A stretch of DNA of 35,552 bases, taken from positions 1-35,552 of IMG/VR virus record IMGVR_UViG_3300035670_000733, one strand, 5' to 3'. The first letter of the stretch is position 1; each line of letters opens with the position of its first letter. This DNA is from a virus. The position numbers and the translations under genes were made by a program. Under the pieces are notes generated by a model. It made no database searches. It was not told the origin of the DNA and saw only the letters and a list, made by a program, of their open reading frames with translations. Shown piece after piece: positions 5,983 through 15,001 of the stretch.

Positions 5983-8329
5983 TTTCAATCCTTTCTGGCG
6001 CTCTAGTGCCAATCTGCGTACCAATGGTTTGACGGATCAGTGTTGCAATAACACCCTGACGCTGCTCTTTGGGAGCCTTCATCACCTGTTTTAACTTGAC
6101 TGGATCAGTCACAATGTCGCTAACGGCTGCACGAATGTTGGCAACATACTGGCGGTAACGATCTAGCGCAAGTGCAGCGCCAAAGCCACCCGCCGCACCT
6201 ACTGCACCACCGACTTCAGGCAACACGCCAAAGCGATTAGCCAGCGCAGCCAGTCCAGCCGTGTACAAACCAGCCACAGCGCCACCCTTCTTGACCTGCG
6301 CCAACTCGTCGTTGATCAGGCGAGTAAGCTCTTGCGCAGAGGATTCTGTACCGGGTGTGCGCCCAATGTTTTGAGAAGCACGGCTGATAGCTGTCTGAAT
6401 GGAAACAATATCTGCCACTGCATCATCCACAAACCGAATCTCATCTGGCGTGTACAAGCCACTAGCCTGCATGGAAGGCTTGATACGATCACGGTAGCTT
6501 CTTTCGATTGCCCCCGGAGGCAATGTACCAATCAGGTCGCGCACGCCAGCCTTGAATGCTTCAGTACCTTCAGGTGTTCTACCCAAAACTTTGGCAGCAG
6601 AGGCAACATCACGCACGTTGCCAGTACCCATGATTAGGTTCTTGAAACTCTCGGTTTGCTGTGTTTGAGTTCCACCCATCTCAAACATTCTTGCACGCTG
6701 CTCAGTTAGCTTGCCAGTCTTGGCGACGGTACGCTCAGTCTGTGCTGCCTTGCGTGCGTAGTCAGCAAACTCTTTATTGATGTTCGGAAAGCGAGACACC
6801 CACTCACGATTAGCTCTCAACCATGAATTGATCTGTGCCGGTGTCTTGCCAGCAAGCTCTGCGCTTACATAATTTCTAGCCAGATTCTCAACAGCAGTCC
6901 GATTACCACCAGTAAAGTTAATAAACTCATCCACATTCTCCGGTGTGCTGAAGATTTTCTTAGCCAAGGTTGAGGCTTGCGTAGCCATTTCGCCACGAAT
7001 TGCTTGGCTAGGCGCAGTCAACGCTTGGCCTACCGCTGTCTCAAACTGGTTGATTGGCTGGCTTAGACGTTCGTACTCTTTGACATACGTTCTAAACTTG
7101 CCGCCAGTGAATTCGTCCATGACGTTTTCAACCAGCTTCTTTAACTCTCTAGCATCTTGCTGGCCTAATGCGTCATATCCAGTCTCAGGCAAGCCAGAAG
7201 CACGATCTCCTAGCTGCCTACGCAGGCGCTCCAATCGCTCGAATCCAACTAGCGTTTTCTTGGTTTCCCCTGTCATTGGGTCAAAAGTAATGCCAGTCAA
7301 CTCTCGACGCAGCTTATCAAATTGTGGCTTGGCATCGCTAGTTAGCAACACTCGACCTTGAGGACTTTTTTCGTAGGCTTTCAGTGCTGCGGTTGCATCT
7401 CTAAATGCCTGTGTGCTTTCAATACCAACGCCAGACTGTTCTTTCCTTCTTGCATCAGCAAGCATGGCTTCTTTGTTTGCTGAAGTCGCAGCTTCACGCT
7501 CTGCTTTTAGTTGCAGCAAGCGATCATTTGCCAGCTTACGGGCATCAGCACCGATAGCTTCCATTGTGCGAGGCTGACTAATCTGCGCAAGACGCGCTTC
7601 AGTGCCAGCAACTAAGCTACTTGCCAATTGCTCACCACGACGCCGACCTTCAACAGACTCGATGTTTAGCAGTCTTGCAACTTCTGCCGCATCAATTGGC
7701 TCATTCATTGGCTTGCCACGCAATTTCTCTTGCGCAGCACGCACCATTGCAGTCTTAGATTCAACGGTTTGAGGTAGCGCAGCTACTTGTTGTGGCGTCA
7801 TTGCTCTGACTACACGCTCTGCGGCACGCTCAACACCACCGGGAACCAGCGGACGGAAGGCACGACCAGCAACACCCAGTGAACGTGCAAGACCTTCGCT
7901 GCCAACACCAGCCGCAGTCTCAACGCCAAAGCGAGTAAGTGGGCTAGTTTCTGGCGGCAGCAGGTTGCTTGCTGTTTGTGCAGCAGCGCCACCCAAGCCA
8001 GTCAAAGCGCCTGTTTTGAGTAACTCTGTACCAGTTTTAGGAATGAAGACTTCAGCAGCACGGGCTGCATAAGGCGCAAGTCTTGGATAAGCACGCAGTC
8101 CAAGTTGAGCTAAACGTGCGCCACCACCTAAGATTGGCACAGCAGCCATAGCTTCTAAGCCAGTCTCAAATGGCGATTTAGTAACAACGCGCTTTTCAGG
8201 CGGCAAGTTAGCAGCAGCGCGTAGCGTTTCCTCGCTTTGACCGGGAATCTGCTCTACTAGACTTCCACCAAAGCGGTCAGTCTGAGGCTGTTCATCGACT
8301 ACCTCGCCACCAAAACGATCTCTTGCCAT
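5963..8329 (-). CDS. Large internal virion / DNA-ejection-type protein (788 aa)
   Basis: A 788-residue protein. The N-terminus has repeated DRFGG segments (RDRFGGEVVDEQ, TDRFGGSLVEQ). Small-residue-rich, possibly membrane-active helices follow at about 60-145. Most of the rest is long Arg/Lys/Glu-rich helix (about 170-620), and a hydrophobic Gly/Ala stretch (AGLYTAGLAALANRFG and on) lies near residue 710. This composition is typical of short-tailed-phage proteins that leave the capsid with the DNA to form a channel. No lysozyme motif seen. The ATG follows GAGGTAATC. It is the last of four large proteins placed after the fibres. Confidence 0.68.
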   Translation of the reverse strand: MARDRFGGEVVDEQPQTDRFGGSLVEQIPGQSEETLRAAANLPPEKRVVTKSPFETGLEAMAAVPILGGGARLAQLGLRAYPRLAPYAARAAEVFIPKTGTELLKTGALTGLGGAAAQTASNLLPPETSPLTRFGVETAAGVGSEGLARSLGVAGRAFRPLVPGGVERAAERVVRAMTPQQVAALPQTVESKTAMVRAAQEKLRGKPMNEPIDAAEVARLLNIESVEGRRRGEQLASSLVAGTEARLAQISQPRTMEAIGADARKLANDRLLQLKAEREAATSANKEAMLADARRKEQSGVGIESTQAFRDATAALKAYEKSPQGRVLLTSDAKPQFDKLRRELTGITFDPMTGETKKTLVGFERLERLRRQLGDRASGLPETGYDALGQQDARELKKLVENVMDEFTGGKFRTYVKEYERLSQPINQFETAVGQALTAPSQAIRGEMATQASTLAKKIFSTPENVDEFINFTGGNRTAVENLARNYVSAELAGKTPAQINSWLRANREWVSRFPNINKEFADYARKAAQTERTVAKTGKLTEQRARMFEMGGTQTQQTESFKNLIMGTGNVRDVASAAKVLGRTPEGTEAFKAGVRDLIGTLPPGAIERSYRDRIKPSMQASGLYTPDEIRFVDDAVADIVSIQTAISRASQNIGRTPGTESSAQELTRLINDELAQVKKGGAVAGLYTAGLAALANRFGVLPEVGGAVGAAGGFGAALALDRYRQYVANIRAAVSDIVTDPVKLKQVMKAPKEQRQGVIATLIRQTIGTQIGTRAPERIENAPNER

Positions 8330-8331
8330 GA

Positions 8332-9714
8332 TTACCTCATTGGTTTTTTAGCACGCTTGCCTGTCTGCTTATCAATGTACTCACCACCGGGAGGCACAGC
8401 GTCATACTCTGCTTGCGTATCTACCGTTGGAATACGAGGGCCACCCGTCTGATCTTGCGGAATGTCTAAGTAAGCAGAGATTGTTTCATCTGTCACGCCA
8501 CGCGATCTTGCCTTAGTGCGCTCACGCTCAATGGCGCTCTTGATAATACTTATCTGATTGTTAAAGTAGTTGTTTGCTACGTTAGGTGCGGTAGCAGGAC
8601 TCAACGTAAACTTACGGAAGTCTTCAGCTTCTCGCGGTGTCAAGGTTGCGCCAAACAGCTTATTACGCACTTGCGCCACAAATGCTTGGTAGTCTTTCCA
8701 CCAATTCACTGTGTCAGGCGTAACTTTAGGCGCAGCCGAACCTACTGAACGCATAATGTCACCGACTGGCAAGCCACGTTCAACGCCAGCAATGATCATG
8801 TTGGCAACTTCATCCGAAGGTGCAATGCCAAAATACTCAGGTTTTCTGGTTTGATTAGCACGGTTTAGCGTTACAAAAGTAGTACCAATCTCATCTAACT
8901 TTTTCTCAAGCTGTGCTGGCAATTGCTGAACTTTGGTTGTGCCACCACCACCACTGCGTGCGCTTGGAATTTGCTTCAAAGCCTTCTTTTGTTCAAAGAT
9001 AGTCTTTTGCTTTTCTAGTTCAGCATCAGCCTGATCAGAAGCAGCAATAGCTTTTGTAAATAGCTCAAAGGCTTTCTGATAGTTTCCTTTGCGTAGCTGT
9101 GCAGCAATCAGGCCATTGCCAGTCTGACTTTCAATCAGCTTGGCTTCCACCATTGCTGCATTACGATCTTTGGAAAGCAGATTTAGCATACGGTCAAAGC
9201 GATCCTTGAGCATATTGTTATGCTCCTTACGCGCCCTATCTGCCTCATCAAACTTCAGCTTGGCAGCATTGAATCTTTCACCCTGCACACGGTCTTCAGC
9301 ATCTTGCATTTCACGGATAGCAACCAACTGTGCGCGTGCAGAGGCACCACCTAGTCCTCCGACAATGAGAGAAGATAAAAGACGCATCCCTGCGTTTTTC
9401 GCATAGTCCGATGCCTTGATCTGCGGCGCTTCAAACTGCGAATAAGGTTGAAGGCCAGCTTCCAGCGTCGCTGTTTCTGCTCTGGATTTAGTTGCCAAGT
9501 CGCGCTCTGCTGCGGCTTCTTTCTGTCGTTGACCTTGTTCAATGCCAAACTGTGCTTTAGCCGCTTCTTCTTCAGCCCTAGCGCCAGCCTCAAAGGTTTC
9601 GCCTAACTTGCTACGCGCAAAGTCTGCACGCCCTTTCATTGTGGACTGCGCACCCAATCCTTTAACTAAGGACGGTGCCGTACCCAGTGCATCGCTCAAT
9701 GTATCAACTGCCAT
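8332..9714 (-). CDS. Internal virion-type helical protein (460 aa)
   Basis: A 460-residue protein, almost all charged helix, with heptad-like stretches (GARAEEEAAKAQFGIEQGQRQ, about 40-85) and a short hydrophobic part near 110 (MRLLSSLIVGGLGGASA). The C-terminal third is less helical and ends GKRAKKPMR. It follows GGGAGGTAATT and sits between two other large helical proteins. I infer a capsid-internal or ejection role from place, size and composition. No conserved catalytic motif seen. Confidence 0.62.
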   Translation of the reverse strand: MAVDTLSDALGTAPSLVKGLGAQSTMKGRADFARSKLGETFEAGARAEEEAAKAQFGIEQGQRQKEAAAERDLATKSRAETATLEAGLQPYSQFEAPQIKASDYAKNAGMRLLSSLIVGGLGGASARAQLVAIREMQDAEDRVQGERFNAAKLKFDEADRARKEHNNMLKDRFDRMLNLLSKDRNAAMVEAKLIESQTGNGLIAAQLRKGNYQKAFELFTKAIAASDQADAELEKQKTIFEQKKALKQIPSARSGGGGTTKVQQLPAQLEKKLDEIGTTFVTLNRANQTRKPEYFGIAPSDEVANMIIAGVERGLPVGDIMRSVGSAAPKVTPDTVNWWKDYQAFVAQVRNKLFGATLTPREAEDFRKFTLSPATAPNVANNYFNNQISIIKSAIERERTKARSRGVTDETISAYLDIPQDQTGGPRIPTVDTQAEYDAVPPGGEYIDKQTGKRAKKPMR

Positions 9715-9716
9715 AA

Positions 9717-10889
9717 TTACCTCCCGGTAGCGGCTGGTACAGGCGCTTGAGTACGCTGTGCCTGCTGTACTTCACGGCCTAGAATGCCAGCAAACAACTG
9801 TGCCAACTGCTGATCACGCTGCAATTCCATTTCTAGTGCGCGACGGTCATACTGATCTGCAATGTTGGCAAGACGCAAGGCTTCGGTAAAGCTCTCTTGA
9901 CGGGCTAGGCTACGCGCACGACGCTGCTGTGCTGCCAGAATACCTGCGGCTGCACTGCCTGTTGGCGTACCACGTTGACCTAATTGCTCTCGCGCACGGG
10001 CTTGCTGAATCTCTAACTCTTGCTGTTGCTCTGGGGTTAAGCCTTCGCCAGTCGCACGACCCATTGCTTCAGCCTGTGCTTGACGGAAAGGTTGGGCAGC
10101 AGCGCGAGTAGCTTCAATGTCACGGCGCATTGCCTGATTAGCCTGATTAAACATCAAGGCTTGCGCCAGAATGTTGGCACCCGCAGTACCAGCGCGTGTC
10201 AGATTCGGGTAACGGTCTAGCAAATCTTGCAACTCATTCAGACCTCTTTCGGCACGTTGAGCAAGCGAAGGCTCACCAGCAGGTTGCGCAGCAGTTTGGT
10301 CGGTCAATGTGCGTAATTGAGGCAAACCCTCGCCAAAAGCACCGGGGAATCTTGCCCGGTCTTCCATGTAAGGCCCAGTCGCTTGTCTTGCAGCTCTAGT
10401 AGTTAAATCTTCTTGCGGCAACTCTCTAAAACCTGTTCGGCTAATGCCGGGCGCTTGACCAAGATCAGCAGCCGCATAACTCTCTGGGCTAAGTCTTGGT
10501 AAGTAATTTGCAAAATCAACATCAGCATATTCACGCTGCGGTCTAACATTTGCACTTACAACTTGATCAGGTGGCGTTAGCCGCACTTCTGGCTCATTAG
10601 CTCGAAAGCTGTATGGACTTATTGGCTCAATGTCTGGCTCTGGCACACGGAAAGTGTCTGTTTCCGGCTCAAAGCCAAAGTAAGTGTCAGTACGACGAGC
10701 AAACTCAGGCAGGCCAGTCATGGGGTTGATGGTGCCACTACCACCAGCTTCCATCAGCATATCGGCTTCTTCTGGCGTAATGTGAGCAAGCATGGTGTCA
10801 CCACGACGCCCCATGCGACGTAGCATCTCAGCCATTGCTTTGGCATCACCCATGCCACGACTGCCAACCATCATCTCAAGTATTTTCAT
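9717..10889 (-). CDS. Virion-associated protein, Gln/Arg/Ala-rich (390 aa)
   Basis: A 390-residue protein. The N-terminal quarter carries MAEMLRRMGRRGD and HITPEEADMLMEAGGSG, followed by a long proline- and acid-rich linker (about 60-140). The C-terminal half is Gln/Arg/Ala helix with likely coiled coil. I chose the ATG at 10889 after AGGTGG; a GTG at 10898 would add three residues. The upstream gene stops at 10891. MLMEAGGSGTINPMTGLPEF is seen in internal virion proteins of similar phages, but I give no certain family. Likely injected with DNA. Confidence 0.6.
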   Translation of the reverse strand: MKILEMMVGSRGMGDAKAMAEMLRRMGRRGDTMLAHITPEEADMLMEAGGSGTINPMTGLPEFARRTDTYFGFEPETDTFRVPEPDIEPISPYSFRANEPEVRLTPPDQVVSANVRPQREYADVDFANYLPRLSPESYAAADLGQAPGISRTGFRELPQEDLTTRAARQATGPYMEDRARFPGAFGEGLPQLRTLTDQTAAQPAGEPSLAQRAERGLNELQDLLDRYPNLTRAGTAGANILAQALMFNQANQAMRRDIEATRAAAQPFRQAQAEAMGRATGEGLTPEQQQELEIQQARAREQLGQRGTPTGSAAAGILAAQQRRARSLARQESFTEALRLANIADQYDRRALEMELQRDQQLAQLFAGILGREVQQAQRTQAPVPAATGR

Positions 10890-10890
10890 A

Positions 10891-12261
10891 TTAGCCACCT
10901 AGTGCCTTTCTTAAACGCAAGGAACGGGTATTCCATACGCTTTGCTGTGCGTCTTCCTCACCACCAAAGATAGGTTCTTTTTCACCCACGATTGCTGCTG
11001 TTGGGCTAGTGCCTACGACGCGAGGACTGATTGAACTTGGTGCTGCTCTTCTAATGCTTCCTCTTGCTGGTCTGACATCCATTGGTCTGAAATCAGGCTC
11101 AACAGCTTCAGGTTCAGTCAATGGAAACTCTTGATTCAGATACTCAATCAACTCTTCGTCAGTAAACTTAGTAAAGTCGATTGGCTCTTCAATCAACTCA
11201 TCTTCCACCTCAACCTCTGGCAGACGTTCTCTTTCCTCACCAGCCGCAGCAGTTTCAAGCAACTCAGCGCCCGTCATTTCTTCCGGCGCTCTACCACCAC
11301 CGCCTTCACCAGCACCCATGCCACCAGTTGCAGTGGTTGTAACACCGCTTGCGGTGCCAGCAGCTTTAGCTCTACCTGATGGCAGTGAGCTTGGGATAGT
11401 GCGACCAGTACGAACATCTGGTGCGCCTTCAGTTACGATAACTTCTGTTGAGCGAACTGGCTGACCTTCTATGTCTTCTGCCAAAACAGGGTTCATGCCC
11501 AAACCAGCGGTAGCTTCACCAAGCTGCCTGCCAACACCGGGGCTACGAGGTTGAGAGAAAGCGGCAATCGCTTGTTTAGTTGCAGCGGTTTCTGGTCTGC
11601 TTCTTAACTCTTCAAGTGCTAATTGGCCTTCTCTAGTCAAAGAACCTAATGCAGCACCAGCTAATTCTTGTCTAAAGTCACCACCAGCAGCAGTGCGGCC
11701 TGCGGCTTCACCAACATCAGCGGCAACGTCGCCAACAAAACCTTGTGGTTGTTGGCCTAATTCAACAGCACCAGAACGTGCCAAGGATGCGCCAGCAGAG
11801 CCAGCAGCACCCATCAATGCGGCTTCACCTACATCTGCTCCTGTAGCTACAGCACCAGCGGCAGAACCGGTAGCGCCACCAACAGTGTTTGCTAAAGCAG
11901 TTTGAATAGGTGTTGAAGCACCTTTAGCGCCAATTGCACCACCAACTTTACCAGCTACAGCGCTACCAACGCCTTGACCAATGAATGATCCAAGCGCAGC
12001 TTTACCAATATCTTCTAAGTCACCACCTTGTGACGCTGAAATCAAACCAGCAGTCACAGGTTGAACCGCAATACCTGTTATGCCAATGCTAGGCAAAAGC
12101 TGTGGCGCGGCAACGGCAATAATTAAAACCTCAGGGTTTTCAACAACGTAGTCAACAACGTCAACGACTACTTCAACAACGTCTTCAACAATATCGCCAA
12201 CAGCTTCTATGATGTTTCCGACGCCTTTAATAACATCTCCGACAATTGGAACGGCACTCAT
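10891..12261 (-). CDS. Virion-associated glycine/alanine-rich protein (456 aa)
   Basis: A 456-residue protein. The first 60 residues form a Val-rich amphipathic segment (IVEDVVEVVVDVVDYVV and LIIAVAAPQLLPSIGI). A long Gly/Ala-rich low-complexity region (about 70-250) could insert into membranes. The second half is disordered and acidic, with EVEVEDELIEEPIDF near 370. The ATG follows AGAGGGGG. Membrane-active low complexity next to helical ejection-type proteins suggests a periplasm- or membrane-crossing part of the DNA-delivery machine. No family recognised. Confidence 0.58.
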   Translation of the reverse strand: MSAVPIVGDVIKGVGNIIEAVGDIVEDVVEVVVDVVDYVVENPEVLIIAVAAPQLLPSIGITGIAVQPVTAGLISASQGGDLEDIGKAALGSFIGQGVGSAVAGKVGGAIGAKGASTPIQTALANTVGGATGSAAGAVATGADVGEAALMGAAGSAGASLARSGAVELGQQPQGFVGDVAADVGEAAGRTAAGGDFRQELAGAALGSLTREGQLALEELRSRPETAATKQAIAAFSQPRSPGVGRQLGEATAGLGMNPVLAEDIEGQPVRSTEVIVTEGAPDVRTGRTIPSSLPSGRAKAAGTASGVTTTATGGMGAGEGGGGRAPEEMTGAELLETAAAGEERERLPEVEVEDELIEEPIDFTKFTDEELIEYLNQEFPLTEPEAVEPDFRPMDVRPARGSIRRAAPSSISPRVVGTSPTAAIVGEKEPIFGGEEDAQQSVWNTRSLRLRKALGG

Positions 12262-12710
12262 TGCGCACCCCCTCTTGCTGGCCCCGTTTTAATCATCCCA
12301 ACAAACTGACCATCATCGGTTTCGCGCAGGTTGTATCCCATCTCAGGATTAGGCGGGTTTTTCATAATCGTGCGGAAAATGCGAATGATGGTAGGGTCAC
12401 GAAAGGTCGTTGCCATCGTGTCAAAGCCCATTTTGTAACAGGCACGCATGAATTCTTCGCAGTTTTTGATAAAGTTGCCAGCGGCATCTGCATTCAAAGC
12501 GCGGAACCAACCCACGCGAGGCGCTGCTTTATGAACAATGAAAAGCGTATTTCCCTGACGGATAAACAAGCAATCATCCATCTTTAGCTCTTCGTTGATC
12601 ATGGCAATGGCCTGACCACGACTAACGCCTGCATCCGTATTCATTGCGGCAATTCCCACAATATCTTCTGGACTTAGCTCCTGTTCTCGGCTGTCCACCA
12701 TTTGAACCAT
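12258..12710 (-). CDS. Acetyltransferase-like virion-region protein (150 aa)
   Basis: A 150-residue protein. The order of elements (DDCLFIRQGNTLFIVHKAAPRVGWFRALNADAA, FIKNCEEFMRACYKMGFDTMATTFRDPTIIRIFRTI) resembles the GNAT-like proteins seen in some phage virion operons. I do not see a clear acetyl-CoA site, so this is weak. The ATG at 12710 has GAGGTGATT upstream; a GTG at 12716 is the alternative. It is the first gene after a 137-base gap with a likely promoter and leads the internal-virion block. Confidence 0.5.
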   Translation of the reverse strand: MVQMVDSREQELSPEDIVGIAAMNTDAGVSRGQAIAMINEELKMDDCLFIRQGNTLFIVHKAAPRVGWFRALNADAAGNFIKNCEEFMRACYKMGFDTMATTFRDPTIIRIFRTIMKNPPNPEMGYNLRETDDGQFVGMIKTGPARGGAQ

Positions 12711-12731
12711 AATCACCTCACCGGAGTAGCG

Positions 12732-12759
12732 GTTACAACACCATAAACAGGATTGTCAA
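12732..12759 (-). promoter_or_regulatory. Sigma70-like promoter before the internal-virion block
   Basis: On the minus strand TTGACA (12754-12759) is a perfect -35 box. Sixteen bases on stands TGTAAC (12732-12737), a partial -10 (4 of 6). It lies in the only gene-free gap between fibres and internal-virion genes and about 22 bases before the start at 12710. A TGGCCTA direct repeat (12801 and 12812) is further upstream. Confidence 0.45.
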
Positions 12760-12847
12760 GCAAAACTAGCGTTAGAAGCAAGCCAAAATAACACTTTATA
12801 TGGCCTATTTTTGGCCTAAAACTATTGTAAATCTGTTATCAAATAAC

Positions 12848-13195
12848 TTACGTCACGCCTAGCGATCTGGCGATCTGCTCATGGATTAACAGGTGACTAT
12901 TTACCCAATCGTAAAAGTCATCCTCTTGGTTGAAATCCAAGTCAAGCAGGTTAAAGGGATCGTTCAGGTTAAGAATAGTGGCGTAGGACTGGTGTTCTTG
13001 TTGATGTATTAACAGCCAATCGTCAAGGTCTTGCGGGTCGGCATCAATGATGGGGTAGCGTGGCACATAGAAGCCAGCGTCAGTCAGTCTTTCCCAAAAG
13101 ACTTGATGTTGAATACCGTTTTCAAACAGGAAATCGCGGAGGCTATCCGGCTCCCCGAAGATCGGGGTAGCCAGCGCATCCATGTTCAGGCTCAT
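12848..13195 (-). CDS. Triple-repeat helical protein (115 aa)
   Basis: A 115-residue acidic protein built of three similar units. Each has an aromatic residue, seven spacers, then H: FLFENGIQH, WLLIHQQEH and WVNSHLLIH. These lie near residues 22-30, 58-66 and 95-103. This looks like a repeated helix fold, perhaps metal- or partner-binding through the paired histidines. It sits between the 78-residue membrane protein and the internal-virion block. No function can be named; similar proteins seem common in short-tailed environmental phages. Confidence 0.62.
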   Translation of the reverse strand: MSLNMDALATPIFGEPDSLRDFLFENGIQHQVFWERLTDAGFYVPRYPIIDADPQDLDDWLLIHQQEHQSYATILNLNDPFNLLDLDFNQEDDFYDWVNSHLLIHEQIARSLGVT

Positions 13196-13201
13196 ACCTG
13201 C

Positions 13202-13438
13202 TTATCTCATAACGTCTGACTTAGACACTTTATCGTCCAAGCGGTCAAAGATTTTGCCAAGCATTCCCTTAATCTCATGGATGTCTGATCGGTAATCATC
13301 ACGATTCACATACATCATTGGCATCTCTGCCATTCTGTCCTCGATCCTCACGATTGAGCGCGAGATACTGTTCAGTATCCACCCAAAAGCGGCTCCTGCG
13401 GCTGCAAAAAGAATGTTGATGAGGAATTGCGGTTCCAC
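13202..13438 (-). CDS. Small membrane-anchored helical protein
   Basis: A 78-residue protein starting with GTG after CGGAG. Residues 5-23 (FLINILFAAAGAAFGWILN) form one membrane span. The rest is a charged, likely coiled helix (SIVRIEDRMAEM, YRSDIHEIKGMLGKIFDRLDDKV). A single N-terminal span with a coiled tail is the layout of some i-spanin or accessory-holin proteins. Position, far from the holin, does not help. Treat the lysis role as an alternative only. Confidence 0.58.
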   Translation of the reverse strand: MEPQFLINILFAAAGAAFGWILNSISRSIVRIEDRMAEMPMMYVNRDDYRSDIHEIKGMLGKIFDRLDDKVSKSDVMR

Positions 13439-13440
13439 TT

Positions 13441-14352
13441 TCAGACTCCGTAGTAAGGGATTTTTTTGGCGCTTCCGTTGACATAGACCGTTATGTAACC
13501 TTCTGGTGCCAGCGGCAAACTAGGATCAGGCATTGCCGCTGTGTTGCTGGTTGCTAAATTAGCATTGAGGTTGGATGTTACCGTAACATTCGATAACGTG
13601 GCGTTGCCACTGGTAATTGTGGTATTCGATAGTGTCAGGTTTCCGACACTGGTTGCCGTACCGCCCAAGGTTAACGTCGTGCTACCAAGTGTTGTAGAAC
13701 TGTTGGCTAGGTAGTTGTTCGGGAAAGGCGTTACAACACTGGTAATGTTGGCGTTGGCGTAAGTGCCGCCATCCAGCGTGACACTGCTGACATTGCCACC
13801 TGTAATTGCCACATTGTTGGCATTTTGAGTGGACATCGTGCCAAGGCCAGACACCGCCGAGTTCGCAATGGCTATGGCTACATTGGCTGCACTGGTAATC
13901 CTACCTTGAGCGTCAACCGTAACTTGAGATACTTGGCTGGCTGTACCGTAAGTGCCGGGAGCTACTGCCGTATCAGCCAAAGTAATCGTGACATTGCCAA
14001 TTAACTGTCCACCGCCAGTCAAGCCCGTGCCTGCCAACACATAAGCTGTATTCGGCGTAGCGCCCACATCGGGGGCTGTCAGTACCACTGCGCCTGTCTG
14101 CCCATTAACCGATAACACTGCATCGGTATTGTCTATCTTCTGCCAAACAGCACCGTTAAATACCGCAATATCGTTGACTTGCCAATCCGTAATACCGTTT
14201 AGGTTAGTCGAACCTGCTTGGCTAACAACGTAGTAATCACCCTTGTCACCAACGCTAGAGGTCAACGTAGGACTGTTGGTCGCAGCGTTCCAAGTACCCT
14301 TGTAAACAAGCGCACCGATGACATTGATGTAATTACTGACGGTCTTTAACAT
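13441..14352 (-). CDS. Tail fibre / receptor-binding-type protein (303 aa)
   Basis: A 303-residue protein. The N-terminus (VIGALVYKGTWNAATNSPTL, GDKGDYYVVSQAG) and the SVNGQTGAVVLTAPDVGA segment are typical of phage fibre modules. Residues about 215-275 form a Thr/Asn/Val repeat with TLTLGGTATSVGNLTLSN-type units that would form a beta stalk. That repeat is shared with the fibre at 15002-16201. It likely forms or joins the host-recognition fibre. No chaperone or sialidase domain seen. Ends ITVYVNGSAKKIPYYGV. Confidence 0.68.
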   Translation of the reverse strand: MLKTVSNYINVIGALVYKGTWNAATNSPTLTSSVGDKGDYYVVSQAGSTNLNGITDWQVNDIAVFNGAVWQKIDNTDAVLSVNGQTGAVVLTAPDVGATPNTAYVLAGTGLTGGGQLIGNVTITLADTAVAPGTYGTASQVSQVTVDAQGRITSAANVAIAIANSAVSGLGTMSTQNANNVAITGGNVSSVTLDGGTYANANITSVVTPFPNNYLANSSTTLGSTTLTLGGTATSVGNLTLSNTTITSGNATLSNVTVTSNLNANLATSNTAAMPDPSLPLAPEGYITVYVNGSAKKIPYYGV

Positions 14353-14355
14353 TTG

Positions 14356-14688
14356 TCAATTTCCATCGCCAGGTGTGATGTAAATGACAGCATTGCTTGT
14401 GTTGGTCACAGCCGTAAAGTAAGCATTAGGCAAAAACGTAATGATTTCGTCTGTGCCTGCCAACAAAGGAATTGCCTCACCTGAAGACGTTATTACTGTA
14501 GCCGCAGCATTAGCGGCAACCGCTGTCGTACCAACACCCAAGAAAGCAGTCACAGCACCAGCATTTAGAATCCGGTACTGGTTGCCACCTAGCGTCGTAG
14601 AGATAGCCTGTACTGCATTAGGGGCGGTGGTCGCAGCCGTAATAACGACAGTGTTACCTGTCCTAGTAAAGGGTGCATTAACTGCCAT
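14356..14688 (-). CDS. Small beta-rich virion-type protein (paralogue of 4633-4980)
   Basis: A 110-residue beta-rich protein with a good site (GGAGGATTCC). It matches the protein at 4633-4980 in its opening (F---GN-VV-TAAT), a middle NQY, and its YITPGDGN ending. It lies between two fibre genes, overlaps the next gene by 11 bases and probably decorates or links fibres. A jelly-roll fold is likely but not shown. Confidence 0.66.
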   Translation of the reverse strand: MAVNAPFTRTGNTVVITAATTAPNAVQAISTTLGGNQYRILNAGAVTAFLGVGTTAVAANAAATVITSSGEAIPLLAGTDEIITFLPNAYFTAVTNTSNAVIYITPGDGN

Positions 14689-14962
14689 TGGAATCCTCCG
14701 GCTGTCCTAATAGTGAACGGTTAGCTGCTGCTGCTTGCGCTTCCCTATAGGCTGTCACCACAGCGTATGTCCAAGCTGTGTTGCAAATGGCTGCAACATT
14801 CTCTGGAACGCCTCCAAGGTCTTGCCCAGGTGTCAGGCTAGTGCGGTGATAGGTCTGTGTCAGCACCTTGCCGTCTTCGATAATTCTCGTGGCTTCACGA
14901 TAGAGGACGATGCCGTTCTCGGTCACGGTAATTTGATCCACAACTGTTTCTTTGGTAATCAT
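14678..14962 (-). CDS. Fibre-associated small protein (94 aa)
   Basis: A 94-residue protein, beta-prone at the start (VVDQITVTENGIVLYREATRIIEDGKV) and helical at the end (WTYAVVTAYREAQAAAAN). HRTSLTPGQDLGGVPENV is a distinctive middle motif of a family seen among fibre genes of other phages; I recall no function. A strong site (GGAAAGGAAAACAC) precedes the ATG. Likely an assembly or attachment part. Confidence 0.6.
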   Translation of the reverse strand: MITKETVVDQITVTENGIVLYREATRIIEDGKVLTQTYHRTSLTPGQDLGGVPENVAAICNTAWTYAVVTAYREAQAAAANRSLLGQPEDSNGS

Positions 14963-15001
14963 GTGTTTTCCTTTCCGTCTACACTAGTCCGGTGTAGATA
15001 A

